From a virus, in the IMG/VR virus record IMGVR_UViG_3300012096_000019, positions 1 to 23,532 of that record: DNA of 23,532 bases. One strand, given 5' to 3'. Position numbers and translations under genes: made by a program. Every line of letters begins with the position of its first letter. Position 1 is the first letter of the stretch. The notes beneath the pieces were generated by a model. The model ran no database searches. It saw only the letters and a list, made by a program, of their open reading frames with translations, and was not told where the DNA came from. Shown here piece after piece: positions 5,748-13,057 of the stretch.

Positions 5748-6230
5748 ATGGCTGAAATAGTAATTATAGTAGATAAATTCATTACCATTAGAAAGCTAAT
5801 GCACGATTTGAAGTATTTTACTAATAGAAAAAATGCAGTTCCAATTCAAAACAAAGAACATTTGTATACTAGACAAAGACGCAGAAGATTAGAAAAACAA
5901 GCAATGATGAGAAATGATCCGCGATTCGCGGAATTCTTTGCTTGGGTATTCAGTTTGCAAAGAAGATTGAAAGTAACTGATAAACAATTTGCAGTATTAT
6001 GTGACGTTACTCCACAGATGATAAAATTATGGCGAAATTTCGATATTGGTTGTGGAGGAACATTTCCTAGCAGAAAAACTTTTAGAATTTTATTAAGATT
6101 AGAAGTTGTAGCTCAATCTAAAGTTAAAATTAAAAAGAATAATACTAATTATAAAGATAAGAGATTTACAAAGAGTCGAGTAATAATGCCTAGATTAAAA
6201 AGTAGATTGCAAGCTAATGTGCCATACTAA
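5748..6230 (+). CDS. Helix-turn-helix DNA-binding protein, putative
   Basis: Very basic protein of 160 aa. Residues 71-97 (QRRLKVTDKQFAVLCDVTPQ, then MIKLWRN) read as a Cro/XRE-type helix-turn-helix: a helix, the 'xxFAxLxxVTxxxIxxWR' pattern with alanine and valine in the expected places. An Arg-rich stretch (TRQRRRRLEK) lies before it and a Lys/Arg-rich tail after it. It follows the previous gene by 6 bases and lacks a clear SD. It could repress or activate the adjacent control region or act in packaging; nothing in the sequence decides. Confidence 0.55.
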   Translation: MAEIVIIVDKFITIRKLMHDLKYFTNRKNAVPIQNKEHLYTRQRRRRLEKQAMMRNDPRFAEFFAWVFSLQRRLKVTDKQFAVLCDVTPQMIKLWRNFDIGCGGTFPSRKTFRILLRLEVVAQSKVKIKKNNTNYKDKRFTKSRVIMPRLKSRLQANVPY

Positions 6231-6459
6231 TTACATAAAGAGTTTAATCGCAACAACTCCTTCTCACACAGGACATAACATCGTTCAAATGAGTATGAAA
6301 AGATCAGATGGAGAGTTATTCACTGCGCGAATTGCACTACTTTCTGCAAATGATGCAGAGAAAATTAAAACCTTATTTAATCATTTTGAAGAATTAAGAA
6401 CTTGTCTTTGTACTGGAAATACAGTTTGTGAAAAACATAGTAGTTTGGAGAAAAAATAA
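6217..6459 (+). CDS. Hypothetical protein with C-terminal CxC-x5-CxxH motif, 80 aa
   Basis: The first part is an alpha/beta-like domain (MCHTNYIKSLIATTPSHTGH ... ARIALLSANDAEKIKTLF). The C-terminus carries CLCTGNTVCEKH, a C-x-C-x5-C-x2-H motif expected to hold one zinc ion. A very similar C-terminal motif is found in the protein at 7221. The start overlaps the previous gene by 14 bases. No family recognised. Confidence 0.55.
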   Translation: MCHTNYIKSLIATTPSHTGHNIVQMSMKRSDGELFTARIALLSANDAEKIKTLFNHFEELRTCLCTGNTVCEKHSSLEKK

Positions 6460-6462
6460 AAT

Positions 6463-6960
6463 ATGCAAAGTACATATAACGCACTAAATGGTCAGGAAAT
6501 TCGTAAGATAACAAAGAACAACATAATTGCTGAAATAGATAAACTTAAATATTTGTCAATAGGAAACTCATTTCACCGAGCCTCTATTCAATTTGCTTTT
6601 ACAATGACTGCTTATCCATCTGATGTTCCGGTTCCTGAAAAGGAATTTGAGTTTGAAATAGATGCAGCTAGTGCAGTTTCGCCAGAAGCACTGAAGCAAT
6701 TTAAGAAAGTAGAAGAATTAGATGAACAAATATCTACTTTACAACAACAGAAAAATGACATAGAGGCTCTTATATTAGAAGCTCAAGATATTCGTTCTAC
6801 TTTAGTTATTGAATCAGAAGTTGAAGTAGTAGTAGATGGAGATAAACCAGATGAGGCTAGAATTAAAAGCGGATTAGACATTCCAGTTATGGAAACTAAA
6901 GGTGGGAAGACTATAGAAACTACTATTCCTGCTTCTCAGTTCAAGAAAGTAAGTCTATGA
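6463..6960 (+). CDS. Hypothetical acidic coiled-coil protein, 165 aa
   Basis: The N-terminal 65 residues look globular (ITKNNIIAEIDKLKYLSIGN). Residues about 75-112 are strongly coiled-coil (FKKVEELDEQISTLQQQKND). The C-terminal part is beta-like and acidic (ESEVEVVVDGDKPDEARIK). TGGAG lies 13 bases upstream of the ATG. The stop overlaps the next ATG by 4 bases (ATGA). No family recognised. Confidence 0.55.
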   Translation: MQSTYNALNGQEIRKITKNNIIAEIDKLKYLSIGNSFHRASIQFAFTMTAYPSDVPVPEKEFEFEIDAASAVSPEALKQFKKVEELDEQISTLQQQKNDIEALILEAQDIRSTLVIESEVEVVVDGDKPDEARIKSGLDIPVMETKGGKTIETTIPASQFKKVSL

Positions 6961-7220
6961 TTCTAAATGATATTTTAATAGAACTGCGGCGAATTGCTAC
7001 GGCTTTAGAAACTCAAGCGAATATATCTAGTTCTCCAGTGGATATGAGAAATAAAAAAGCAGAAACTCCTTCTATGTCCACTTCAAATATTGAAAAAGAA
7101 CAAGAAGAGGAAGATGAGAAATATGTAGAAATGGCTAGAGAACGATTAAAAGAATCAGAGAAAGAAGGATACTTCTTTGCTGAAGATGCACTAGAAGAGG
7201 AAGTTTTAGAAAGATTATAA
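6957..7220 (+). CDS. Hypothetical acidic helical protein, 87 aa
   Basis: Starts MILNDILIELRRIATALETQ, a classic amphipathic helix, then a low-complexity linker and an acidic helix (KEQEEEDEKYVEMARERLKE). Coupled by ATGA overlap to the gene before and followed without a gap by the next gene. The N-terminus resembles the short oligomerisation helices of many phage accessory proteins. A 76-aa reading frame on the other strand here is a mirror image of the acidic codons and is not a gene. Confidence 0.5.
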   Translation: MILNDILIELRRIATALETQANISSSPVDMRNKKAETPSMSTSNIEKEQEEEDEKYVEMARERLKESEKEGYFFAEDALEEEVLERL

Positions 7221-7610
7221 ATGTTATTAAATACTGCTAACATTAATGCTGTAGTTAAGGAAGAATTTATAGATTATAAGGCTATAAAAGAAAGAGGATG
7301 GGAATGGTTTCATTTTAGTGGATTTCAGCAAGATATACTAGGATACAAAAATAAAGAAACAGGAGAAGAATTTCCTCCAACTTTTAATTATAGCACGTCA
7401 TTAGAGGGAATGAGGAGAGATGAGAAGTTTTTCTTTGTTAGAGTAACGGTTTTAAAAGATGAAATGGAACAAGAAAACATAGAAGCTTTAATGGCAATAT
7501 TAGATGAAGATATAAAAAATGGTATTGAATTTCTAGATTCTTTTTTAAACTGTAAGTGTAATATAGATGATAATTATACTTGTGAAGAGCACCAGTACTT
7601 ATTAAAATGA
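7221..7610 (+). CDS. Hypothetical protein with CxC-x7-CxxH tail, 129 aa
   Basis: Middle-sized soluble protein with a WEWFHFSGFQQD aromatic segment and a C-terminus CKCNIDDNYTCEEH, giving C-x-C-x7-C-x2-H. This echoes the CLCTGNTVCEKH end of the protein at 6217, so the two share a small zinc tail on different bodies. Immediately after the previous stop, with a 4-base overlap with the next gene. No family recognised. Confidence 0.55.
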   Translation: MLLNTANINAVVKEEFIDYKAIKERGWEWFHFSGFQQDILGYKNKETGEEFPPTFNYSTSLEGMRRDEKFFFVRVTVLKDEMEQENIEALMAILDEDIKNGIEFLDSFLNCKCNIDDNYTCEEHQYLLK

Positions 7611-8398
7611 CAATTCAAATTCAATCAGTTAAACTTCCAAAAAAAGAGGAAGAGAAAGAATTAAAAGTAATTCCTCTAGCCTATGATCGTCCTTTAGAAC
7701 TAAATGAAGAAGAAGCTGAAGCAAAAGCTATTAAACTATCAAAAGTTCAATTTAAACGAATTGCGCCATTGCCTGGAACTTTAGGGTATTTGTTTAGAGA
7801 TTTACTTGGAGGTAATCAATCAGTTTTTACATTTATTAATAATTCTCTAGAAAAAGGCGCAAGGCAAAAAAGTTCTACAGTAGCTTATAAAATATATAAA
7901 GTAATTCTAATATGGAATGCATTAGATACTAATTCTCAAAATCGAGTAGATGTATTCGACTGGCTTTGTGATAGAATAGGAGTTGCGAAAGATAAATTCT
8001 ATGGTCAAGCTGCTATTGGAATGTTTGAGCATTATGAAGCTATTTCTCAGAGATTATTAATGGAATCAAAGCCAGAAATGCTAAATAACATTCGGCAATT
8101 CGCAGGGAAAGAAAGAAATTTTCGAGATAGAGAATTACTTGCAAAGGCTACAGGAATTGCGAAAGACGCACCTTTGATTGGAAGTATAGATAATTCAACT
8201 AAAGTAACTAATTTATCCTTCGAATCGAATTTCAAAGATACTCTCCGTTCAACTGAAAAATTATCTAGAGAGGATGATTTTATAGAAGCGGAAGTAGAAG
8301 AACCAAAACAACTGACTGAGGGTAGTTTAGAAAATATGATTAATACTGAAAATATATTTTCTGATAAAGAACTACTATTAGAATTAGAAAGGAAATAA
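7607..8398 (+). CDS. Putative terminase small subunit or related DNA-binding protein
   Basis: 263 aa. The N-terminal 45 residues are charged and probably disordered (PKKEEEKELK). Residues about 55-145 are helical, with NRVDVFDWLCDRIGVAKDKF fitting a helix-turn-helix. Residues 153-190 have PEMLNNIRQFAGKERNFRDR then ELLAKATGIAKDAPLIGSI, a pattern seen in phage small-terminase-like proteins where an 'xxRDRELLxKATG' helix follows the DNA-binding part. The C-terminal 60 residues are acidic. Position upstream of TerL supports a role in DNA recognition for packaging. A replication or regulatory role is the alternative. Confidence 0.45.
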   Translation: MTIQIQSVKLPKKEEEKELKVIPLAYDRPLELNEEEAEAKAIKLSKVQFKRIAPLPGTLGYLFRDLLGGNQSVFTFINNSLEKGARQKSSTVAYKIYKVILIWNALDTNSQNRVDVFDWLCDRIGVAKDKFYGQAAIGMFEHYEAISQRLLMESKPEMLNNIRQFAGKERNFRDRELLAKATGIAKDAPLIGSIDNSTKVTNLSFESNFKDTLRSTEKLSREDDFIEAEVEEPKQLTEGSLENMINTENIFSDKELLLELERK

Positions 8399-8402
8399 AG
8401 AT

Positions 8403-8546
8403 ATGTTTCCCACCGTTGATGTTCTACTTCTACTTGCAGCTTTAATAATTATCATTCTTGCCTTAGTTAAACAATCAACTACTTATTGCTGCGTGGCAGT
8501 ATTACTAGTAGTAGTAGATTTAATGATTCATGTGGTTCCAAAGTAA
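8403..8546 (+). CDS. 47-aa two-helix membrane protein, possible holin
   Basis: The protein begins MFPTVDVLLLLAALIIIILA, then LVKQSTTY as a short polar turn and a second hydrophobic stretch CCVAVLLVVVDLMIHVV before a PK end. Two membrane helices with a short loop and a very small size fit a class II holin or pinholin, but also many other small phage membrane proteins. The lysozyme is 3.5 kb downstream, so no lysis cassette supports the call. GAAAGGA lies about 10 bases before the ATG. Confidence 0.5.
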   Translation: MFPTVDVLLLLAALIIIILALVKQSTTYCCVAVLLVVVDLMIHVVPK

Positions 8547-8570
8547 TTAAAGGAGGAAATAAATAAAGAT

Positions 8571-9065
8571 GTGTTCGGGATAAATGAAGTAGTTCAAAAG
8601 TTAAATTTTATTCAAGGAGATATTAATAGAATACTTTTCTATGTAAAAGCTATATCTAAAGCTCAAGATAAAAGTAAACTATACTTCTCCAAGGTAATAA
8701 TATTTGAAACTAGCACAATAATTAAAGGAGATATTAAAGAAATGAATTTGGATGATTTGTCAAAAGTAACATTTACACTAGAGGCACTAAATAGAAAAGG
8801 CCAACCTGCGCAGGTACAAAATCCGACTTTTACAATTAGCGATGCAACTCTAGCAACTGGAGCTCAGAATCCAAGCGGAACTAATCCATTAGAATTTGAA
8901 GTTATTAGGCTTCCAGGAACTTCTGGGACTTTTATTGTAGAAGCAACGGCAGATGCAGATTTAGGCGACGGAGTTAGTAATTTAACTGCACAAGAAGCAG
9001 TTAATGCAACTCTTGCACAGGCAAATATTCTTTCGCTAAAAGCTGGAACTCCAGTCGACGCGTAG
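8571..9065 (+). CDS. Ig-like domain protein; start uncertain (GTG 8571 or ATG 8742)
   Basis: From residue 58 on (MNLDDLSKVTFTLEALNRKG to the end) the protein reads as a bacterial Ig-like beta-sandwich: GQPAQVQNPTFTISD, then a GTFIVEATADADLG strand pair, a pattern seen in small virion-associated proteins. Residues 1-57 are a different, helical segment (FGINEVVQKLNFIQGDINRI). The GTG at 8571 has AGGAGG 14 bases upstream, too far to be ideal. The ATG at 8742 has AAAGGAG 11 bases upstream and starts exactly at the Ig domain. Either one protein has two parts, or the 107-aa form is the main product. Confidence 0.6.
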   Translation: MFGINEVVQKLNFIQGDINRILFYVKAISKAQDKSKLYFSKVIIFETSTIIKGDIKEMNLDDLSKVTFTLEALNRKGQPAQVQNPTFTISDATLATGAQNPSGTNPLEFEVIRLPGTSGTFIVEATADADLGDGVSNLTAQEAVNATLAQANILSLKAGTPVDA

Positions 9066-9077
9066 TTAGTTAATATG

Positions 9078-9126
9078 GAAATGGTGGCAATTTGAAATAA
9101 CTGCCGCCAATTTCTCTTGAGAGAAA
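9078..9126 (+). promoter_or_regulatory. Two tandem hairpins in the leader of the Tat-like gene
   Basis: GAAATGGTGGCA (9078-9089) pairs with TGCCGCC-A-ATTTC (9102-9114), with one G-T pair and one bulge. TTTCTC-TTGA-GAGAAA (9111-9126) forms a second perfect 6-bp hairpin that shares bases 9111-9114 with the first, so the two are mutually exclusive. The second covers the GAGAG that is the only SD-like sequence before the ATG at 9131. It may terminate the upstream transcript or tune translation. Confidence 0.5.
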
Positions 9127-9130
9127 CCTA

Positions 9131-9511
9131 ATGAATAGAAGAAAATTCTTTAATTTCCTAGGAAGTGCAGTAATTGGAACTGTAATAGCTTTAAAGCTTC
9201 CAGATGCTATTGCTCCATTAAATAATTTAATTAGAGAAAGAGGAATCTCTTTTCAAGCGTTGTATGAAGCTTATCAAGATTGTGTAAATAAAATAGGGGA
9301 ACCAACTTCTATTGTTATTTCAAAGAAGAATTACGAAAGAATTCATCAGATGTTCGAACCTCAGTATAGATTTGATAATGCCGAGGCACAGCATTTAGTA
9401 TTTCAAAATGCTATAATTCAATCCATAGATAGCGTAGCAGTAGAAGAAGATGAATTTATAGTATTTGCAGGAAAGTATAGAAATCATGCTAAGAAATATA
9501 GTTTTGTATAA
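9131..9511 (+). CDS. Twin-arginine/signal-anchored protein with capsid-like domain
   Basis: 126 aa. MNRRKFFNFLGSAVIGTVIA looks like a twin-arginine signal (RRKFF then a hydrophobic helix), though the consensus is short. Residues 44-115 align by eye with the major capsid protein encoded at 17116: LYEAYQDCVNKIGEPTSIVI against LDRAYKLAKHGPEEPDLIIV, then FEPQYRFDN against LEPAYRYTQ, FQNAI against FHNAY, and EFIVFAGKY against VFFIVNTNH. So it resembles part of the HK97-fold core with a membrane or export signal in front. It lies just before TerL, with 2 bases between. Its role is unknown; capsid-domain proteins with a Tat-like N-terminus do occur in some phage genomes as far as I recall. Confidence 0.55.
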   Translation: MNRRKFFNFLGSAVIGTVIALKLPDAIAPLNNLIRERGISFQALYEAYQDCVNKIGEPTSIVISKKNYERIHQMFEPQYRFDNAEAQHLVFQNAIIQSIDSVAVEEDEFIVFAGKYRNHAKKYSFV

Positions 9512-9513
9512 AA

Positions 9514-11760
9514 ATGTATAATGAAGCAATAATTGAAAAACGTCTAGAGAAGATTAAGCCTACTCTTAATTTTGAACTAACTCGCCATTCTTATCTAGAA
9601 ACCTCACGTGCAGTTGATTACATTAATAATTTAATAGATTTTGATTTATACGAACAATCTCTAGTAGATAAATCAAGAACTAAAATCGAATTTAAAGATC
9701 CAGCTTCAAAGAAAGAATTCTATTCAGAACGAATACAAAATTTCATAAGAAATGAAACTATTCTTTCTAAATTTGATTGTTTCTATTGGATGGAAAGATA
9801 TTATAAAATATCAGATATTAGAAACATATTTATCCAATATCAACATAATAATGCACAAAAAGTATGGGCGCGAATTCATAGTAGACTAGAAGGCTTATTT
9901 CGCGCAATTAGAACTTTAGATTTAAAAGCTAGACAAGTTGGAAAAACCACATTCGCGCAAGGAGTTGTTGAGCATAGGCTACAATTTTATACAGATATAA
10001 AATCTATGATTGCTAGTAAAGATGAAACTTCTACTGGCAAAATGGCTGATATGTTTGTAGATTCTATGAATAAACAACCATTTTGGCTTCGACCACAATT
10101 AAGAAATTTTGAAAGAGGAAGTGAATATGTATATGATAATGGCTCTGGTTTATACTTAGGTTGGGGAACTCAAAGAACATTAGCGAAAGGAACCACTGTA
10201 ACTGTTTCTCACTTATCTGAAATTGCTAATTTTAAATACTTCGTAGAAGCTATAGAAAATGCGCTAATTCGCGCAATGCATGAAACTATTTGGCTTTTGC
10301 AGATTTTCGAAGGAACTGCTGAAAGAAGAGACGATGATTTTCATAAGAAAGTTAAAGAAACAATTCAAAGTATGGAAAGAGGAACTTCTTCTCTTTATTT
10401 CTCATTCATCCCATATTTTGTTAGGGCTGATATTTATCCCCCTCCTGCATATATTAGTGGTCGGACTTCTGCTTTTGCTAATTTTATATCTTCTACCGAA
10501 ACACTAATTCATGCAAAGAAGGCAGAAAATTGGGTAAAAGCAAATATAGATATGCGAGAAGTTCTTGGCTCAAATTGGCAGATGAGCCTAGAAACAATGT
10601 TTTGGTATGAAACTGAAAGAAATGCGGCGATTGCACGAGATGAACTCGGAGTATTTTTATCTCAAGTTCCCGCAGATTGGGAAGAAGCATTTCAACATGC
10701 TGGAAAAACTATTTATCCAATAGAACTAATTACTTCCTATTCTAATTATGCGCAAGGGATTATTCCAGAAGTTTATAAATTAAGAGGAGATCAAAATGAA
10801 ATATCTCCTGATTTTTTTCCAAGTTCTAGCGAAATACTTGAAAACGGTAGGAAAATTCCAATTAGAACGAATTGGACTTCTGCAACACCTGCAAGCGATT
10901 ATGAATTGGTTCAAGTAAGATTTGAAGGATGGGATAAATTTGATCCTATTAATAAAATATTAATTTGGCAGCATCCTAATGTTAAGTATGAATATGGCTG
11001 TGGAGTTGATACTTCTGATGGATTAGGAAGAAAAGTTAGTGATAATGCTATTATTGAGATTTTGCGAAAAGGAACTCCTGAGTTAAAAGATGCACAAGTT
11101 TGCGAGTTTGCTTCTCCTGATTTACAGCAAAAAATAATGTGGCCATTTTTACTTGCATTAGTTACTTATTATTCTCCTAAAGCTCAGTTATTATTGGCTA
11201 TAGAATGTAATAAAGGTTATGAGTTACAAAATGCAATGACTAATCATGGCTGGTGGAATTTGCATAAAGCCATTGATGAAGGGAAAATCGGTCAAGATTT
11301 AAGTAAGATTAATAAATATGGATTTGAAACTAATGGAGCCACTAGAGGAGCTTTAATAGATAATTTCTCTACATTCTTTAAAGGCATGTGGATTGATTTA
11401 TATTCTATGCCGCTAATTGGAGAAATTAAAGATTTGCAGAAAATCCGAACTATATCTGCTATTTCAAAGCTTCAAAGAGATAGAATCGAGGGTGGATTAT
11501 CTGGTGATGATCGATTTATGGCAACTGGAATAATTCTATATTCAATGCATAGAATGGAAATGATGGGATTTGAAAAAGCTAGTTGGCAAAAAAGATTAGA
11601 GAATGAGAATTCTAAGTTTGAAATAAAAAGTTTTCCCGGCTATGAATTTGAGCAAGCTGGAAAAATAGATGTTGACTCTGCCTCGTTTTCTGCTACAATA
11701 GAAGATAACCAGAATTATTTAGATAATCTAGATAGAAATCTAGGCAACGCAGACTGGTGA
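9514..11760 (+). CDS. terL: Terminase large subunit (packaging ATPase and nuclease)
   Basis: The motor that cuts and pumps phage DNA into the procapsid through the portal. 748 aa. ATPase domain: ARQVGKTT at residues 139-146 is the terminase-type Walker A (RQxGKT), and SHLSEIAN at 232-239 is the Walker B region with catalytic Glu 236. RNase H-like nuclease: GVDTSDG with Asp 499, AIECNKG with Glu 564 and SGDDRFMA with Asp 665/666 give the three acidic metal ligands. About 130 residues precede the Walker A, longer than in many TerL proteins. It starts 2 bases after the previous gene and has no strong SD. Both domains look intact. I am sure of the function. Confidence 0.95.
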   Translation: MYNEAIIEKRLEKIKPTLNFELTRHSYLETSRAVDYINNLIDFDLYEQSLVDKSRTKIEFKDPASKKEFYSERIQNFIRNETILSKFDCFYWMERYYKISDIRNIFIQYQHNNAQKVWARIHSRLEGLFRAIRTLDLKARQVGKTTFAQGVVEHRLQFYTDIKSMIASKDETSTGKMADMFVDSMNKQPFWLRPQLRNFERGSEYVYDNGSGLYLGWGTQRTLAKGTTVTVSHLSEIANFKYFVEAIENALIRAMHETIWLLQIFEGTAERRDDDFHKKVKETIQSMERGTSSLYFSFIPYFVRADIYPPPAYISGRTSAFANFISSTETLIHAKKAENWVKANIDMREVLGSNWQMSLETMFWYETERNAAIARDELGVFLSQVPADWEEAFQHAGKTIYPIELITSYSNYAQGIIPEVYKLRGDQNEISPDFFPSSSEILENGRKIPIRTNWTSATPASDYELVQVRFEGWDKFDPINKILIWQHPNVKYEYGCGVDTSDGLGRKVSDNAIIEILRKGTPELKDAQVCEFASPDLQQKIMWPFLLALVTYYSPKAQLLLAIECNKGYELQNAMTNHGWWNLHKAIDEGKIGQDLSKINKYGFETNGATRGALIDNFSTFFKGMWIDLYSMPLIGEIKDLQKIRTISAISKLQRDRIEGGLSGDDRFMATGIILYSMHRMEMMGFEKASWQKRLENENSKFEIKSFPGYEFEQAGKIDVDSASFSATIEDNQNYLDNLDRNLGNADW

Positions 11761-11767
11761 TTGAAAT

Positions 11768-12034
11768 ATGAGTGAAGAAATAGTTTCTGTTATTTTAGTG
11801 CCAAAAACAATCTTTGAAAAAGCAAGAGAATTGGCAGATAATAGCAATTATGAAGAAGCTTTAAAGTTATTAGAGGAAAATAAGACAGAAGTAGAAGTTA
11901 ATGAACATGCTAAGCAAATTAGTATGAAAATTCCTAGACCCAGAACTAGGCCGCCAGAATCTTATTATTATTATCAGAAACATGGAAAGCGTCAGAAACT
12001 AACTAGAAAGAGATTAGTAAAAAGAGATGACTAG
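11768..12034 (+). CDS. Hypothetical protein with basic tail, 88 aa
   Basis: The first 55 residues are helical with a TPR-like turn (KARELADNSNYEEALKLLEE). The tail PRPRTRPPESYYYYQKHGKR and following KRLVKRDD is proline- and arginine-rich. It lies 7 bases after TerL and overlaps the lysozyme start by 8 bases. A small accessory of packaging or head assembly is plausible from position; no family recognised. Confidence 0.55.
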   Translation: MSEEIVSVILVPKTIFEKARELADNSNYEEALKLLEENKTEVEVNEHAKQISMKIPRPRTRPPESYYYYQKHGKRQKLTRKRLVKRDD

Positions 12035-12491
12035 ACAAATAAATGAAGCTGGTTTAGATTTAATTAAGTCATTTGAAAAGTGCGTATTAGAGATATATAA
12101 AGATCCAGTTGAATTGTTGACTATAGGATGGGGACATTTAATTAAAGCTCAAGAATCTTTTCCAACAGTTATATCTCAAGAATTTGCAGATAATTTGTTA
12201 AAGAGCGATTTGTTAGAAGCAGAATATTCAATTGAGAAATTAGTAAAGGTTACTTTAACGGATAATGAATTTGCTGCACTAACTTCTTTAGTATTTAATA
12301 TTGGAGCTAAGAATTTTGCTAAAAGTTCTTTATTAGCTAACTTAAATAATAATAATAAATTAGAAGCAGCAAAAAGATTTATGATGTGGAATAAAGCTAG
12401 AAATCCTCATGGACAATTAATTGAACTAAAAGGATTGACTAGGAGAAGGTTAGCTGAGAAAACTTTATTTTTAGATGTGAAAGAAGTTTAG
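12027..12491 (+). CDS. Endolysin, GH24 lysozyme (T4-type muramidase)
   Basis: Cleaves the MurNAc-GlcNAc bond of peptidoglycan. 154 aa, a normal length for this family. The catalytic triad is visible: Glu 17 in IKSFEKC, Asp 26 in YKDPVE and Thr 32 in LLTIGWGH (compare Glu 11, Asp 20, Thr 26 of T4 lysozyme). The C-terminal GLTRRRLAEKTLF is the family's conserved arginine-rich helix. There is no signal peptide, so export needs a holin. It sits between TerL and portal genes, away from any lysis cassette, so a virion-associated or late-released role is also possible. The ATG lies within the end of the previous gene. Confidence 0.92.
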   Translation: MTRQINEAGLDLIKSFEKCVLEIYKDPVELLTIGWGHLIKAQESFPTVISQEFADNLLKSDLLEAEYSIEKLVKVTLTDNEFAALTSLVFNIGAKNFAKSSLLANLNNNNKLEAAKRFMMWNKARNPHGQLIELKGLTRRRLAEKTLFLDVKEV

Positions 12492-12493
12492 AA

Positions 12494-13057
12494 ATGCCTA
12501 TCTATCAATATGAGTGTTGTTTAACTGGCGAAATAGGAGAAGTAATATTTCCTATATCAGAGGCTAATAAGAAATATATAACTTGTCCTACTCATAAAAA
12601 TTCTGTGGATAGGCATGTAGCAGAAAAAATATGGTCACTTCCAACTTATCCTTCTCATGGCAAACCTACAGTTATTTATAGAAATCCTTTAACAGGCGAT
12701 ACTAGAGTTGCAATTTTAGAAAATCAACAAACTCCAGATGGATATGAAAAAATAGAACTGAAAACTCCAATGGCGCGCAGTGCAGCTGAAAAGCAAATGC
12801 AAGAAAGAAATAGTGCAGAAGACGAATATGTTACTGAGAGAAATAGATATTTAAAAGAAGCTACGCAAAAGAATAGACACGATGATTTAAAAGCTAGAAT
12901 GGGAACTTTAACTAAAGATTCTGATAATCCATCAGCAGCAATCGATTTGTTAAAAGCTGGTATGAATAGAAATAGAAAGAAGAAATTGCCGCCGAAGAAA
13001 ACAGAATTTCATTTCGCAGTGAACCACGAAAATAAAAGTAATTTGGACAAAGGCTAA
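12494..13057 (+). CDS. Zinc-ribbon (FmdB-like) protein upstream of portal
   Basis: 187 aa. MPIYQYECCLTGEIGEVIFP resembles the start of FmdB-type zinc ribbons, and YITCPTHKN gives the second half C-x2-H; one of the usual four cysteines is replaced by His. The middle carries SAAEKQMQERNSAEDEY, a long charged helix, and the end is very basic (NRNRKKKLPPKKTEFHF). Such genes often lie between terminase and portal in phages and their role is unknown. It overlaps the portal start by one base (TAATG). Confidence 0.6.
   Translation: MPIYQYECCLTGEIGEVIFPISEANKKYITCPTHKNSVDRHVAEKIWSLPTYPSHGKPTVIYRNPLTGDTRVAILENQQTPDGYEKIELKTPMARSAAEKQMQERNSAEDEYVTERNRYLKEATQKNRHDDLKARMGTLTKDSDNPSAAIDLLKAGMNRNRKKKLPPKKTEFHFAVNHENKSNLDKG

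Noticed and set aside
7013-7243. 76-aa Ser/Phe-rich frame on the - strand
   Set aside because: Complement of Glu/Lys codons of the real gene at 6957; homopolymeric serine runs are the expected shadow.
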